NCBI GenBank assembly: GCA_029239635.1
Contig: JARBUN010000003.1
Coordinates: forward strand, 1-64,000
Length of the DNA stretch: 64,000 bases
Direction: 5' to 3'
Origin: Microbacterium sp.
GTDB lineage: Bacteria; Actinomycetota; Actinomycetes; Actinomycetales; Microbacteriaceae
Made by a program: the position numbers and the translations under genes. The notes beneath the pieces were generated by a model. It was not told where the DNA came from, did no database searches, and saw only the letters and a program-made list of their open reading frames with translations. Shown in pieces: positions 15,051 through 24,169 of this stretch (position 1 is its first letter; the number at the start of each line of letters is the position of its first letter).

Positions 15051-15811
15051 GGGGCGGTCTCGATTCCGGCTCGTTGGACGACGGCGAGGTCGCGGGTGGC
15101 GTCGACGAGTGCGTCGAAGAGGGGCAGCCGTTCCGGCATGCGCTCGCTGATCGCTCGGCGCTGCCGCTCGATCGTGGCCGCGTCGCCGCGGGATACCGGT
15201 CCGGTGAGCGCGGCCGCGGCTCCGCGCTCGGCCCAGTTGTCGACGGCGGCCCGGACGAGCGGGACGAGGGCGTCTCGTTCCACTCCCGCGGTCGCCGCGA
15301 GATGCTCCGCCATCCCCTCGAGCGTGACAAGGAAGTTCGCCGCGATGGACGCGGCCGCGTGGTACGCCGCGCGGTCCTCGTCGAGGACCTCGACGCCCGT
15401 CATCCCGAGGACGTCCGCGACAGCCGATGCGACGGCGTAGGCCGCGGTCGAGGTCGCCGAGAGGGCGGCCGTGACTCCGGCGAAAGACGTCCCCGCGCCC
15501 GTGACCGTCATCAGGGGATGGACGCTGAAGCCGTCGTGCGGGCCCAGGACGGACAGGTCGAGCGAGCCCGAGAGGTGGCCGACCGTGCGTCCGGGCGCGA
15601 TCGCGCGCGCGGCGGAGGCGATCTCGGCATCCGGTACGGCGAGGAGGACGATCCCGGCATCGGCACCGGACTCGCCCCGACCCGCGGGCCCCGCGACCGG
15701 GACCCCGGCGCCCTCGAGAGCGGCGACGAGCGCGCGGCCCATGCGACCGTCACCGATGACGAGGACGCGCCCGGCGAGCGTCAGGGAGGAGGGAAGGGGG
15801 TGCGGTGTCAT
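15047..15811 (-). CDS. Rossmann-like/DUF2520 protein, candidate ketopantoate reductase
   Basis: Two-domain protein of 254 residues. The N-terminal NAD(P)-binding fold has VLVIGDGRMGRALVAAL, and the C-terminal helical DUF2520 domain includes DEDRAAYHAAASIAANFLVTL. This family sits next to panC in many actinobacteria and resembles ketopantoate and 6-phosphogluconate dehydrogenases. The operon has PanB and PanC but no PanE, so this protein may reduce ketopantoate to pantoate. That function is an inference from position and fold. The ATG at 15811 is where homology starts; longer in-frame readings upstream are Arg/His-rich nonsense. Confidence 0.8.
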   Translation of the reverse strand: MTPHPLPSSLTLAGRVLVIGDGRMGRALVAALEGAGVPVAGPAGRGESGADAGIVLLAVPDAEIASAARAIAPGRTVGHLSGSLDLSVLGPHDGFSVHPLMTVTGAGTSFAGVTAALSATSTAAYAVASAVADVLGMTGVEVLDEDRAAYHAAASIAANFLVTLEGMAEHLAATAGVERDALVPLVRAAVDNWAERGAAAALTGPVSRGDAATIERQRRAISERMPERLPLFDALVDATRDLAVVQRAGIETAP

Positions 15812-15971
15812 GTGCGTGAGGCGACGGCCGCGGGGGCGGCTTCGCCGTTCTCCACCGTACTCGCTCGCGTCGCGCTCGAGCCCGCGTCGCCTCATCGAGA
15901 CCGTGCGCGTTCGGCGCCCATCGCGTGCGGCCTCGGCCAGCGGATGCGGTTTGGGCGACGGCTGGGGGCGG

Positions 15972-15995
15972 GGCCGGGCGCGGACCCGCGCCGGC
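15972..15995 (-). terminator. Possible terminator of the LacI-controlled operon
   Basis: A GC-rich hairpin GGCCGGGCGCGG / CCGCGCCGGCC with one bulge and a 1-2 nt loop starts about 5 nt downstream of the leftward LacI stop codon. There is no T tract. Confidence 0.4.
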
Positions 15996-15999
15996 CGGG

Positions 16000-17010
16000 T
16001 CAGCGCGCCGTCGAGAGACCGGCGACGAGCAGCGCGGGCTCGACGTGTCGTCCGGGCGCGTAGTCGGTGCCCCCGATGACGTCGGCGAGGTAGTTGGCCG
16101 CGCGGTCGCCGAGGGCGCTCAGGCGCAGATCGATCGTGGTGAGGCTGTTGTCGTCCTGGCCGGTGAGGCCGGCGATGTTGTCCATCCCGGTGATGGCGAC
16201 GTCGGTGGGCACGCGGATGCCGGCCTCGGCGAGGACGCCGGCGACCGCGGTGGCCATGGTGTCGTTGCCGCAGCACACCGCGTCGAAGGGGGTGCCGGAG
16301 GCGACGAGACGCTGGGCGGCCTCTCGACCCCAGGCCTGCGACCAGTCACCGCGGAGCACGAGCGCGGGATCGAGGGTGAGTCCCGCGTCGGAGAGCGCGT
16401 CGGCGAGGCCGGTGGAGCGGTCGCGCGCGGAGCGGTCCTCCTCCGTGGCGGTCACGTGGGCGATGCGGCGGCACCCGATGGACACGAGGTGCTCGCCCGC
16501 GAGACGTCCGGCGCCGTAGCCGTCGTGCAGGAAGGACGCGTCCTCGGCGTCGTCGGAGTGGCCGTACGCGTAGACCACCGGCACGGTGAAACCGGCGCTG
16601 ACGGAGTGGATGTCGGAGCTCGATCCGTCGCCGATGACGAGGAGACCGTCGATGTTGCGGGCGCGGAGCTTGCGCGCGGTCGCGGCGAAGAGGGCGCGGT
16701 CGAGGTGCGCATCCGACACGAGCACCGACAGGTCGCGCGCGCCGAGGGCCGTGGTGGCGCCGGTGAGCACCGGCATCGTGAACGCGCCGGGGGCGTTGAC
16801 GGTGAGCACCCCCACGGTGGCGCTGCGTCCCTGCGCGAGGAACTGGCCCAGGGCGTTCGGCTGATAGTCGAGGCGCTTGGCGACGGAGAGGATGCGTTCG
16901 CGCGTGGCATCCGAGACCTTGCCCTGCCCGCGCAGCACTTTCGACGCCGTGGGGACGGAAACTCCAGCCAGCGCCGCCACGTCGCGGAGAGAGATCGCGT
17001 CTTTCGCCAT
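16000..17010 (-). CDS. LacI family transcriptional regulator
   Basis: Regulator of 336 residues. The N-terminal LacI HTH (SLRDVAALAGVSVPTASKVLRG, residues 7-28) is followed by the hinge region and a periplasmic-binding-protein-like ligand domain ending in PALLVAGLSTAR. It is the last gene of the leftward sugar operon, 12 nt after the aldose-epimerase-like gene, and should repress both arms of the locus through the 16-bp GCAAGCGCTTGC-type operators at 25563 and 25686. The inducer is probably a sugar or uronate intermediate. TAAACT upstream of the start could be an internal promoter. Confidence 0.9.
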   Translation of the reverse strand: MAKDAISLRDVAALAGVSVPTASKVLRGQGKVSDATRERILSVAKRLDYQPNALGQFLAQGRSATVGVLTVNAPGAFTMPVLTGATTALGARDLSVLVSDAHLDRALFAATARKLRARNIDGLLVIGDGSSSDIHSVSAGFTVPVVYAYGHSDDAEDASFLHDGYGAGRLAGEHLVSIGCRRIAHVTATEEDRSARDRSTGLADALSDAGLTLDPALVLRGDWSQAWGREAAQRLVASGTPFDAVCCGNDTMATAVAGVLAEAGIRVPTDVAITGMDNIAGLTGQDDNSLTTIDLRLSALGDRAANYLADVIGGTDYAPGRHVEPALLVAGLSTAR

Positions 17011-17022
17011 TGCGGATCGAGT

Positions 17023-17850
17023 TTAGGGGGTCGGGGCGTCGATGCCACGGACCCGGAGGACCACGCGCGAGCGCACCGTCTCCCCGGGTGCGACATCGAT
17101 CGAGCCGAGGGCGTCGTGCGGATGGGCGTAGGGGTCGGACGAGGGCTCGAGGCCGACGGCATCCACTGATCCCCACCAGGGGAAACCGGTCGATCCGCGC
17201 CGCTCGCGCCAGACGAAGAGACGGGGGAACAGTCGCGGGTCCCAGGTGAGATCCAGGCGCAGCGTCCCGCTGATCCGGAGGGAGCCCGCGGCGCCGGCGA
17301 GGTCGTCGAAGCCCGCGGAGGGCGCCCCGGCGACGTCGACCTCGCGCTCGCCGGTGCGCACGGTGCTCGGGGCGTCGAACAGGTCGCCCGCGAAGGCCGG
17401 GTGCTCGGCCCACCCGACGTGCACGGGGGCCACCGAGACGTTGCGGACGGCGGTGTCGAGGCGGAGCTCGTCATCGACGAGCATGGCGGTCCGCTCGACC
17501 TCGAGGGGGACGGTGCGCAGGGCCACGCGCGCGCGGCACGACGACGCGGCGCCCGCGAGCGTCCAGGTACGCCAGGCGGCCTCGCCGTGGAAGGGCTGCC
17601 GAGGCTCGACCCCGGCGGGCGGGTCGCCCGCGCGCGGGAGCAGGACGTGCCACCCTCCCGGGTAGCGCCGGTGCCACTCGCCGCTGGAGTCGGGCAGCGC
17701 GAAGGCGTCGCGCGGCTCGTCGCCCCACGGGGTGGTGGCGAGGAGCTCGCGTCCCGTCGGCAGGTGCGTGAGCGAGGCGATGCGCGCACCCTCGGGGTCG
17801 ATCTCGGCGCGCAGGATGCCGCTCGCGATGACGACGCGTCCCTCCCTCAT
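17023..17850 (-). CDS. Aldose 1-epimerase-like protein
   Basis: Protein of 275 residues with the galactose mutarotase-like beta-sandwich pattern: an N-terminal ASGILRAEIDPEGARIASLTH, a central VGWAEHPAF giving the conserved histidine, a PFHGEAAW segment and late DPYAHPHDALGSIDV. It probably speeds anomer interconversion of a sugar released by the operon's hydrolases, but several such proteins have other roles. The ATG at 17850 overlaps the kinase stop as ATGA, which fixes the start. Longer readings upstream fall inside the kinase. Confidence 0.75.
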   Translation of the reverse strand: MREGRVVIASGILRAEIDPEGARIASLTHLPTGRELLATTPWGDEPRDAFALPDSSGEWHRRYPGGWHVLLPRAGDPPAGVEPRQPFHGEAAWRTWTLAGAASSCRARVALRTVPLEVERTAMLVDDELRLDTAVRNVSVAPVHVGWAEHPAFAGDLFDAPSTVRTGEREVDVAGAPSAGFDDLAGAAGSLRISGTLRLDLTWDPRLFPRLFVWRERRGSTGFPWWGSVDAVGLEPSSDPYAHPHDALGSIDVAPGETVRSRVVLRVRGIDAPTP

Positions 17851-18758
17851 GCCGCGACCTCTTCGAGTCGTTCCCGCGTCGGGAAGCCGGTGTGATCGCC
17901 CGGATCGGCGACCACCCGGGCGGCGCACCACGCCCCGCGCCGGAGGGCGTCCTCGATCGGCAGACCTTCGAGGACCGCCGTGATCCACCCGGCGGCGAAG
18001 GCGTCACCCGCGCCGACGGGGTGATGGGGCGGCGGGATCTCGACGGCATCGGCGCGGTGCACGCCGTCGGCGTCGGCGGCCAGGGCCCCGCGGCGACCGA
18101 GCTTGACCACGACGATGCGCGGGCCCCGCGCGCGCAGCTCCGCGAGCGCGCGCTCGGGGTCGTCGTGGCCCGTGAGCACCCGCGCCTCCTCTTCGTTGCA
18201 GAGCAGTGTGTCGACGTGGTCGATCACGTCGTCGACCGCGTCGCGGAGCCCCGCGTCGTCGATCAGCTGCGGGCGGTGGTTCGTATCGAGGGAGACCGGG
18301 ATGCCGCGCTTCGCGGCGTCGCCGAGGACTCGCTCGAACAGTTCACGCGGCCCCTCGCCCAGCGAGGGCGTGATGCAGGAGGCGTGCAGCCAGTCGACGT
18401 CGTCGAGGTCGACGCCGTCGAGGTCGACGGCGGCGAGTCCGGCCGCGGCGGAACCCGTGCGGTAGTGCTCGCTGCGCACGGCGTCGTCGCTCAGGCGCTC
18501 CTTCACGATCAGTCCCGTCTTGCCGGCGGGGATCGTCTTCACCGCGCGGGAATCGACACCCTCTGCAGAGAGGGTGCCGCGCACGAGCGAGGCGAACGCG
18601 TCGTCGCCGAGGCGGGACATCCACGTCGCCCGGTGACCGAGGCGCGCCACCCCGACGGCGGTGTTCAGCTCGGCTCCCGCCACGGCGACCGCGGAGGGGC
18701 GACCCCCCTCGACGAAGAACGTCGCGAGGGCCTCCCCGAACGTGAAGACGTGACCCAT
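17847..18758 (-). CDS. PfkB family carbohydrate kinase, probable 2-keto-3-deoxygluconate kinase
   Basis: Ribokinase-fold kinase of 303 residues. It has the N-terminal FTFGEALATFF, the substrate glycine region AGAELNTAVGVARLG, and the C-terminal PfkB signature with catalytic Asp in PVGAGDAFAAGW. The upstream gene is a ManD-like sugar acid dehydratase whose product would be 2-keto-3-deoxygluconate, so KDG kinase is the best guess; fructokinase or another sugar kinase cannot be excluded. The ATG at 18758 overlaps the stop of the DUF4038 gene. Confidence 0.8.
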   Translation of the reverse strand: MGHVFTFGEALATFFVEGGRPSAVAVAGAELNTAVGVARLGHRATWMSRLGDDAFASLVRGTLSAEGVDSRAVKTIPAGKTGLIVKERLSDDAVRSEHYRTGSAAAGLAAVDLDGVDLDDVDWLHASCITPSLGEGPRELFERVLGDAAKRGIPVSLDTNHRPQLIDDAGLRDAVDDVIDHVDTLLCNEEEARVLTGHDDPERALAELRARGPRIVVVKLGRRGALAADADGVHRADAVEIPPPHHPVGAGDAFAAGWITAVLEGLPIEDALRRGAWCAARVVADPGDHTGFPTRERLEEVAA

Positions 18759-20068
18759 CAGCCCGCGTCCGGAGAGCCCGCGTCCGGAGAGCCCGGGTCC
18801 TGCGCCAAGCCCCGCACGACGTACAGGGCGTCGCCGGAGAACTCGGGCTGCTCGAGCCGCACGCCCCCGGCGACCGCGGTCCAGCGGGCCGCGTCCGGCC
18901 GGCGCGCGGCGAGGTCGTACACGCGGACGTCGAGGTCCGGCGTCGCCCGGCCGCGCAGGGTCAGCGCGAACGCCGAGGGGGCGTACACGGCGACCACGCC
19001 CTCCGGCGTCCGGCCCGCGATCGCGCCCGAGGGTTCGGCGGCGAGCAGCTCGGCATCCCCGTCCAGACCCCACAGCCGCTCGTCCTCGACCACGCGGCGG
19101 AGGAACGCCACGTCGTCGGCGCCGGGGAAGGCCGCGGCGACCGAGAAGGGGAAGGGGTGGCCGTGCACGTCACCCGCGGCGAAGTCCTCGCCGCGGCGAT
19201 GCCATGACCACACGCCGTGCGCGCCGTAGCCGAGTCCCGCCGCCGCTCCCGCGACGACACCGGTCCAGCTCGCGCGCCGCACGTCGGCGGCCGAGTGCCG
19301 CTCCCGCCCGGCGAAGCGGCCGAGCCCCTCGTAGCAGGGCTCGAGGTTGATGATCGGGCGGTCGACCTCCATCGCGCGGTAGTACCGCGTCAGCTCAGCG
19401 GGGAGGGTGTCCCAGGCCTCGTTGTGCCCGGACTGCAGACCGTGGAAGTCGATCAGATCCCCGTCGGCGATCGCCCGCGGCATGCGCGCGGTCGGGGTGT
19501 CGTGCCAGGTGACGAGCTGTTCGGGGGCGTGTTCGCGCACCTGCGCGGCGACCGCGCTGTAGCGCGCGAGAGCGGTGTCGTCGTTGAGGTCGTCGTCGCC
19601 CGAGACGATCCAGATCGGGTCGAACCGCGCGAACCGGGCGACGGCCTCGGCGACATAGGACGTCGTCTGCTCGGCATCCATCACGTGGTCCGGGGTGAGC
19701 CCCGCGCCCCAGGTGCCGGGCACGAAGTTGTTCCACAGCAGGACGAGCATCGGGGTGAAGCCGTGCGCGCGGGCGGTCGTCAGAACGCGTTCGGCGTCGT
19801 CCCAATAGGCGGCGTCGCCGGCGGCGAAGTCGATGCGACCGTCGCGGATCGCATAGGGGGAGCGCGTGCCGGTGGAGCGATCGTGCTCGATGGGCAGGAT
19901 GCTGAACAGCAGGGCGTTGAAGCCCTGCCGGCGGCGACGCTCGAGGTGATCGAGCCACTCGTCCGGGCTTGCGCCCCCGAACGCGGCCCACACGGTGTCG
20001 GCGAGCAGGAACGTCGGCTGCCCGTCGCGCAGCAGCCAGCGCCGCGACGGCGCGAGGGACCAGGTCAT
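18758..20068 (-). CDS. DUF4038 apiosidase-like glycoside hydrolase
   Basis: Cytoplasmic TIM-barrel hydrolase of 436 residues without a signal peptide. Features of the DUF4038 / putative collagen-binding-C family include SRRWLLRDGQPTFLLADTVWAAF at the start, ARAHGFTPMLVLLWNNF and DPIWIVSGDDDLND with acidic residues at the barrel edge, and INLEPCYEGLG with the probable nucleophile Glu. It probably cuts an imported oligosaccharide. The start is the ATG at 20068, which has GAGGAG 8-9 nt upstream; the GTG at 20104 is less likely. The C-terminus ends GSPDAGSPDAG, encoded by a 15-nt tandem repeat. Confidence 0.78.
   Translation of the reverse strand: MTWSLAPSRRWLLRDGQPTFLLADTVWAAFGGASPDEWLDHLERRRRQGFNALLFSILPIEHDRSTGTRSPYAIRDGRIDFAAGDAAYWDDAERVLTTARAHGFTPMLVLLWNNFVPGTWGAGLTPDHVMDAEQTTSYVAEAVARFARFDPIWIVSGDDDLNDDTALARYSAVAAQVREHAPEQLVTWHDTPTARMPRAIADGDLIDFHGLQSGHNEAWDTLPAELTRYYRAMEVDRPIINLEPCYEGLGRFAGRERHSAADVRRASWTGVVAGAAAGLGYGAHGVWSWHRRGEDFAAGDVHGHPFPFSVAAAFPGADDVAFLRRVVEDERLWGLDGDAELLAAEPSGAIAGRTPEGVVAVYAPSAFALTLRGRATPDLDVRVYDLAARRPDAARWTAVAGGVRLEQPEFSGDALYVVRGLAQDPGSPDAGSPDAG
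18761..18790. repeat. 15-nt tandem repeat at the end of the DUF4038 gene
   Basis: GCCCGCGTCCGGAGA is repeated twice exactly (18761-18775 and 18776-18790), followed by a partial third unit. It adds GSPDA units to the C-terminus and could vary by slippage. Confidence 0.7.
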
Positions 20069-20100
20069 GCGGGTTCTCTCCTCGAGGGGGACGGGGACGG

Positions 20101-21366
20101 TCACGGGGCGATCAGCGCTCCGTCGGGCGCGCGCACTTTCGCGGCCCAGGCGTCGTGGCCGGAGAGCCCGGCGGGGAAGCGGGCGGCGGCCTTCTCGTCG
20201 ACCTCGATGCCCCAGCCGGGGGCGTCGTTGGGGGTGAGCCAGCCGTCGACGATGTCGATCATCCCGGGGAAGACCTCGTGCGTCGCCTCGTTGTAGACGT
20301 GCCCCTCCTGGATGCCGAACGCCGGCGAGGTGACGTCGAGCGCCACCGCGGCCGCCACCGCGAAGGGGGAGGCGTCACCGGGGGAGTGCCACGCGGTGCG
20401 CACGCCCTCGATGTCGGCGAGGACCGCGAGGCGACGGGCCGCGCTCACGCCCCCGACGTCGGACAGGTGCGCGCGCAGGTAGTCGACCTGGTGCTCGCGC
20501 ACGAGTCGGGCGGCGTCCGTGAACGAGGTGGCCAGCTCGCCGACGGCGATCGGCACCGGGGACGCCTGGCGCACCTCGCCGAGACGGTGCCAGTGCTCGG
20601 GGGCGAGCACGTCCTCGACGAAGAACGGCCGGTACGGCTCGAGGCTGCGGCTCAGCGTGATGGCCTGGCTCGGGCTCAGACGCGAGTGCACGTCGTGCAA
20701 CAGCTCGACGCCGTCGCCCAGTTCCTCGCGGACGTGGGCGAACAGCCGCGGCGTGGCGACCAGGTAGTCCTCGACCCGCCACCCCGCCGCGTGCTTCGCC
20801 CAGGCGAACTCCCCCGGCAGCGGCGGAGCGCCGTAGTGCCCGGTGCCCTGCTGCCCGACCTGGATGCGCACGTGACGCTGGCCGGCGGCGATCAGCTCAC
20901 GCGCATGGTCGGTCGTGGCCTCCGCGTCGGCGCCCTCGGCGTGGAGGTACGTGTCGGCCGCGGCGCGCACGCGTCCGCCGAACATCTCGTACACCGGCAT
21001 CCCGGCCCTCTTGCCGGCGATGTCCCAGAGGGCCATGTCCAGGCCCGAGAGCGCGTTGTTGCCGACCGGCCCCTCGCGCCAGTACCCGGTGAAGCGCACG
21101 AGGCGCGTGAGGTCGTCGATGTCGCCGGGGTAGCGGCCGACCACGAGCGGGCGCACGTGCTCGAGGAACGCGACGACGGCCTTCCACCGCTGCGTGAACG
21201 TCGCGCAGCCGTAGCCGTACAGGCCCGGTTGGTCGGTGTCGACGCGCACCACCACGAGCGGGATCCCCTCGGGGGCCGTCACGATCGCACGGATGTCGGT
21301 GATGCGGACGTCCTCGCGCGGCAGCCAGGGCTGCGCGAAGGCGGTGTCGGTCTCGGCGAGGGTCAT
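20101..21366 (-). CDS. Enolase-superfamily sugar acid dehydratase, ManD/RspA type
   Basis: Enzyme of 421 residues of the mannonate dehydratase (ManD/RspA) subgroup, which dehydrates D-mannonate or D-gluconate to 2-keto-3-deoxygluconate. Visible elements: RHVRIQVGQQG containing the catalytic Arg region, metal ligands in LLHDVHSRLSP, FFVEDVLAPEHW and PIAVGELAT, and the conserved histidine in VRTAWHSPGDASPF. With the KDG-type kinase next to it this gives a short uronate route. Start and stop both overlap neighbours (ATGA at the start). The exact acid sugar is not readable from sequence. Confidence 0.82.
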   Translation of the reverse strand: MTLAETDTAFAQPWLPREDVRITDIRAIVTAPEGIPLVVVRVDTDQPGLYGYGCATFTQRWKAVVAFLEHVRPLVVGRYPGDIDDLTRLVRFTGYWREGPVGNNALSGLDMALWDIAGKRAGMPVYEMFGGRVRAAADTYLHAEGADAEATTDHARELIAAGQRHVRIQVGQQGTGHYGAPPLPGEFAWAKHAAGWRVEDYLVATPRLFAHVREELGDGVELLHDVHSRLSPSQAITLSRSLEPYRPFFVEDVLAPEHWHRLGEVRQASPVPIAVGELATSFTDAARLVREHQVDYLRAHLSDVGGVSAARRLAVLADIEGVRTAWHSPGDASPFAVAAAVALDVTSPAFGIQEGHVYNEATHEVFPGMIDIVDGWLTPNDAPGWGIEVDEKAAARFPAGLSGHDAWAAKVRAPDGALIAP

Positions 21367-22244
21367 CGTTCGCTCCTGATCAGGGACGCTCGTTCGGTGG
21401 CGGTGCCGTCGTGGATGGATTCGCTCGGCACGAAGCCGAGCAGGTCGCGGGCCGCGCTGGTGTCGACGAGGGCTTCGCGACCGCTGACCGGACGCGAGAG
21501 CACGGTGCCGGGGGCGTACCGCGCCACCAGCTCGGCCGAGTCGACCGGCAGCAGGGTGTCGGCGGCGCTGAGCGGGATCACGGGCGCGCCGACCACGTCG
21601 GCGTCGAGCGCGCGCTGCACGGCGCGGGTGGCGTCGTGCATCGTGAGGTACGCCCAGCCCTCGCGGGCGAGCCGTGCCGGGTCGTCCGCGACGTCGTGCG
21701 CCGCGTCGCGCAGCACGTCCGGCCACTTCACCAGGGGGAAGCGCAGGGCCACGACGTCGAGACCGTAGCGGCGGTTCGCGTACGCGGCGGTGCGCTCGTC
21801 GACGAGCTTCGAGAGGGAGTACGCGTCGGCGATGTCGGGCGGGGTGTGCGCGTCCAGCGGGAAGGCCGGAGGGAACGCGCCGTGGGGGTTGTTGGGGTAG
21901 CCGATCGCGTTGATGCTGCTGGCGATCACGGCCCGGCGCACCCCGCGCTCTCCGGCGCTGGTGAGCACGGTGAAGGTCGCCGCGGTGTTCACACGGAACA
22001 CGTCCACCGGCGTGCCGAGGCTCGGGTGCGGGATCGCGGCGAAGTGCGCCACGGCATCCACGTCGTCCATCGCGCGCGCCACGTCGACCGGCGAGGCGGC
22101 ATCGCCCTCGATGAGTCGGTCGGCCGCGTGCTCCGACGAGAACGACAGCGACAGGGCGGTGACGGAGTGTCCGGCGGCGACGAGGCTCTCGCTGACCGCG
22201 CGGCCGATCTCTCCGTCGGCACCGGTGACGAGGACGCGGCTCAT
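21363..22244 (-). CDS. NAD-dependent epimerase/dehydratase, possible uronate dehydrogenase
   Basis: Extended SDR of 293 residues with VLVTGADGEIGRAV at the N-terminus, a Ser in IASSINAIG and the catalytic pair in DAYSLSKL. The architecture and the short length resemble uronate dehydrogenases, which oxidise glucuronate or galacturonate to the lactone, and NAD-dependent sugar epimerases. It lies between the permeases and the dehydratase with 4-nt overlaps on both sides. The dehydratase neighbour fits an oxidative or isomerase uronate route; I cannot decide between them. Confidence 0.78.
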   Translation of the reverse strand: MSRVLVTGADGEIGRAVSESLVAAGHSVTALSLSFSSEHAADRLIEGDAASPVDVARAMDDVDAVAHFAAIPHPSLGTPVDVFRVNTAATFTVLTSAGERGVRRAVIASSINAIGYPNNPHGAFPPAFPLDAHTPPDIADAYSLSKLVDERTAAYANRRYGLDVVALRFPLVKWPDVLRDAAHDVADDPARLAREGWAYLTMHDATRAVQRALDADVVGAPVIPLSAADTLLPVDSAELVARYAPGTVLSRPVSGREALVDTSAARDLLGFVPSESIHDGTATERASLIRSER

Positions 22245-23170
22245 CCCTTCACCCCGCCCGCCATGCTCGCGCCCCGCAGGAACTGGCGCTGGAAGATCAG
22301 GAACAGCGCCACCGGGATGATGAGCGACAGGAACAGCGCGGCCATCTGCACGCTGAGCTCGGTCTGCTCGGCCAGACGCGGCAGCGCCACCGAGACCGGC
22401 TGGTTGTCGGGAGTGGGCAGCACGAGCAGCGGCCAGAGGTAGTCCTTCCACGACGCGACCACGGTGAGCAGACCGACGACGCCGAGGATCGGTCGCGCCA
22501 GCGGCAGGACGATGCTCCACAGGATGCGGAGGGGGCCGGCGCCGTCGATGCGGGCCGCCTCGTACAGGTCGGCGGGGATCGCCTCGAGGAAGCGCGAGAT
22601 GATCAGCACGTTGAAGGCCGTGGCGCCCGCGGGCAGCCAGACCGCCCACCACGTGTCGATGAGCGAGAAGCCGAGGATCGGCAGCTCGCGGACCGTGAGG
22701 TACAGCGGCACGAGCGAGACGATGCCCGGAATGAACAGGGTCGCGAGGATCGCTCCCGAGAGCACCTTGCCCCACCGGGGCCGGAGCACCGTGATGACGA
22801 AGGCCGCGGTCGTCGACACGAGCAGCGTGGTCACGACCGAGCCGGCCGCGAGGATCGCGGTGTTCGTGAGGTAGTGGCCGATGCGGCCGCGTTCCCACGC
22901 GATGCCGAGGTTCTCCCACTGCACGACGCCGCTGGAGAAGAACGAGAACGGGCCGCGGATGAGGTCCTGCGTCGGCGAGACCGCCGCGAGGGCGAGCCAG
23001 ACGATCGGGCCGAGACCGGCGATGATCAGCGCCGCGAGCACGAGGACGTGACCGATGCCCAGGCTGATCCGGACCGAGGGGCGGGAGCGGTCGGCATCCG
23101 AGATGTTGGTGCGGGTGAGGGGCTCGGGGGCGTCGGCGGGGCGACGACGGCCGAGGGAGAGCAGGCTCAT
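22241..23170 (-). CDS. Carbohydrate ABC transporter permease, MalG type
   Basis: Inner membrane permease of 309 residues with about six helices and the EAA loop EAARIDGAGPLRILWSIVLPLARP that contacts the ATPase. The N-terminus has a cytoplasmic lead-in of about 40 residues. It pairs with the MalF-type permease upstream (ATGA overlap). No ATPase gene is present in the operon, so a shared MsiK-type ATPase elsewhere in the genome is expected. Confidence 0.92.
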   Translation of the reverse strand: MSLLSLGRRRPADAPEPLTRTNISDADRSRPSVRISLGIGHVLVLAALIIAGLGPIVWLALAAVSPTQDLIRGPFSFFSSGVVQWENLGIAWERGRIGHYLTNTAILAAGSVVTTLLVSTTAAFVITVLRPRWGKVLSGAILATLFIPGIVSLVPLYLTVRELPILGFSLIDTWWAVWLPAGATAFNVLIISRFLEAIPADLYEAARIDGAGPLRILWSIVLPLARPILGVVGLLTVVASWKDYLWPLLVLPTPDNQPVSVALPRLAEQTELSVQMAALFLSLIIPVALFLIFQRQFLRGASMAGGVKG

Positions 23171-24111
23171 GAGCGGCTCCAGCTACGCGTGAGGCGGAAG
23201 TAGGCCAGGGAGAACAGGCCGAGGACCAGCGCGAGCAGCACGCTGAGGGCGGTGGCCGCGCCGTAGTCGACGCGCGTGAAGGCGTAGTCGTAGATCGTCA
23301 TGAGCAGCGTCTTGGTCGCGCCCTGCGGTCCACCGCCGGTGAACAGGAACGGCTCGGTGAAGACCTGCATCGTGCCGATGATCTGCAGCAGCAGCATCGT
23401 GCCGATGATCCCGCGCATCTGCGGGAGGGCGACGTGCCAGACGCGGCGCCAGATCCCGGCTCCGTCGAGCTCGGCGGCCTCGTACAGCTCGCCCGGGATG
23501 CTCGTCAGCGCCGCGATGTAGATGATGACCGCGGTTCCGGCTCCTGCCCACGTGGTCTCGAGGACGATCGAGGGCAGGGCGCTCGCGGGGGAGTTGAGCC
23601 AGGGCAGGGGGCCGATGCCGACCCACCCGAGGACGGTGTTGAACAGGCCGTCCGCGTCGGGGGCGTAGAAGAACTTCCAGAGCAGGATCGCCACGACCGG
23701 CGGCACCATGACGGGCAGGTAGGCGAGGGCGCTGAAGTACCAGGCCCGCGAGCGCATCTCGGAGATGAACACCGCGAGGGCGAGCGGCACCGGGAAGCCG
23801 AAGACGATCGCGAGCACCGTGTACAGCACCGTGTTGCCCGCGGCCTGCGGCAGACCCGGGTCGCTCAGCACGTAGACGAAGTTGTCGAGACCGACGAAGT
23901 CGCTCTGCCCGGTGAGCACCACACGCTGCACGCTCATCACGAGCGAGCTGAGGATGGGACCCCACGAGAAGTAGGCGTAGACGAGGATCGCCGGGGCGGC
24001 GATGAGCAGCGCGGTGAGGCCGGGGCGCCAGGGGCGTCGCCGGCGGGCGGTGCGCGCGGGGGTGGCGGCGGTTCGCGCGGCGGTGCGCGGGCGCTCGTCG
24101 AGATCGGTCAT
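23167..24111 (-). CDS. Carbohydrate ABC transporter permease, MalF type
   Basis: Membrane protein of 314 residues. A basic, threonine-alanine-rich N-terminus (residues 1-28) precedes six helices and the EAA motif EAAELDGAGIWRRVWHVALPQMRG. It forms the heterodimeric channel with the following permease. The gene lies 58 nt after the binding protein in the leftward operon. Confidence 0.92.
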   Translation of the reverse strand: MTDLDERPRTAARTAATPARTARRRRPWRPGLTALLIAAPAILVYAYFSWGPILSSLVMSVQRVVLTGQSDFVGLDNFVYVLSDPGLPQAAGNTVLYTVLAIVFGFPVPLALAVFISEMRSRAWYFSALAYLPVMVPPVVAILLWKFFYAPDADGLFNTVLGWVGIGPLPWLNSPASALPSIVLETTWAGAGTAVIIYIAALTSIPGELYEAAELDGAGIWRRVWHVALPQMRGIIGTMLLLQIIGTMQVFTEPFLFTGGGPQGATKTLLMTIYDYAFTRVDYGAATALSVLLALVLGLFSLAYFRLTRSWSRS

Positions 24112-24169
24112 GGACGTCTCCGGGGGAGGGAGGGGCGGGCCGTGCGGCGACCCGCCCCGGGTGGGGTGG

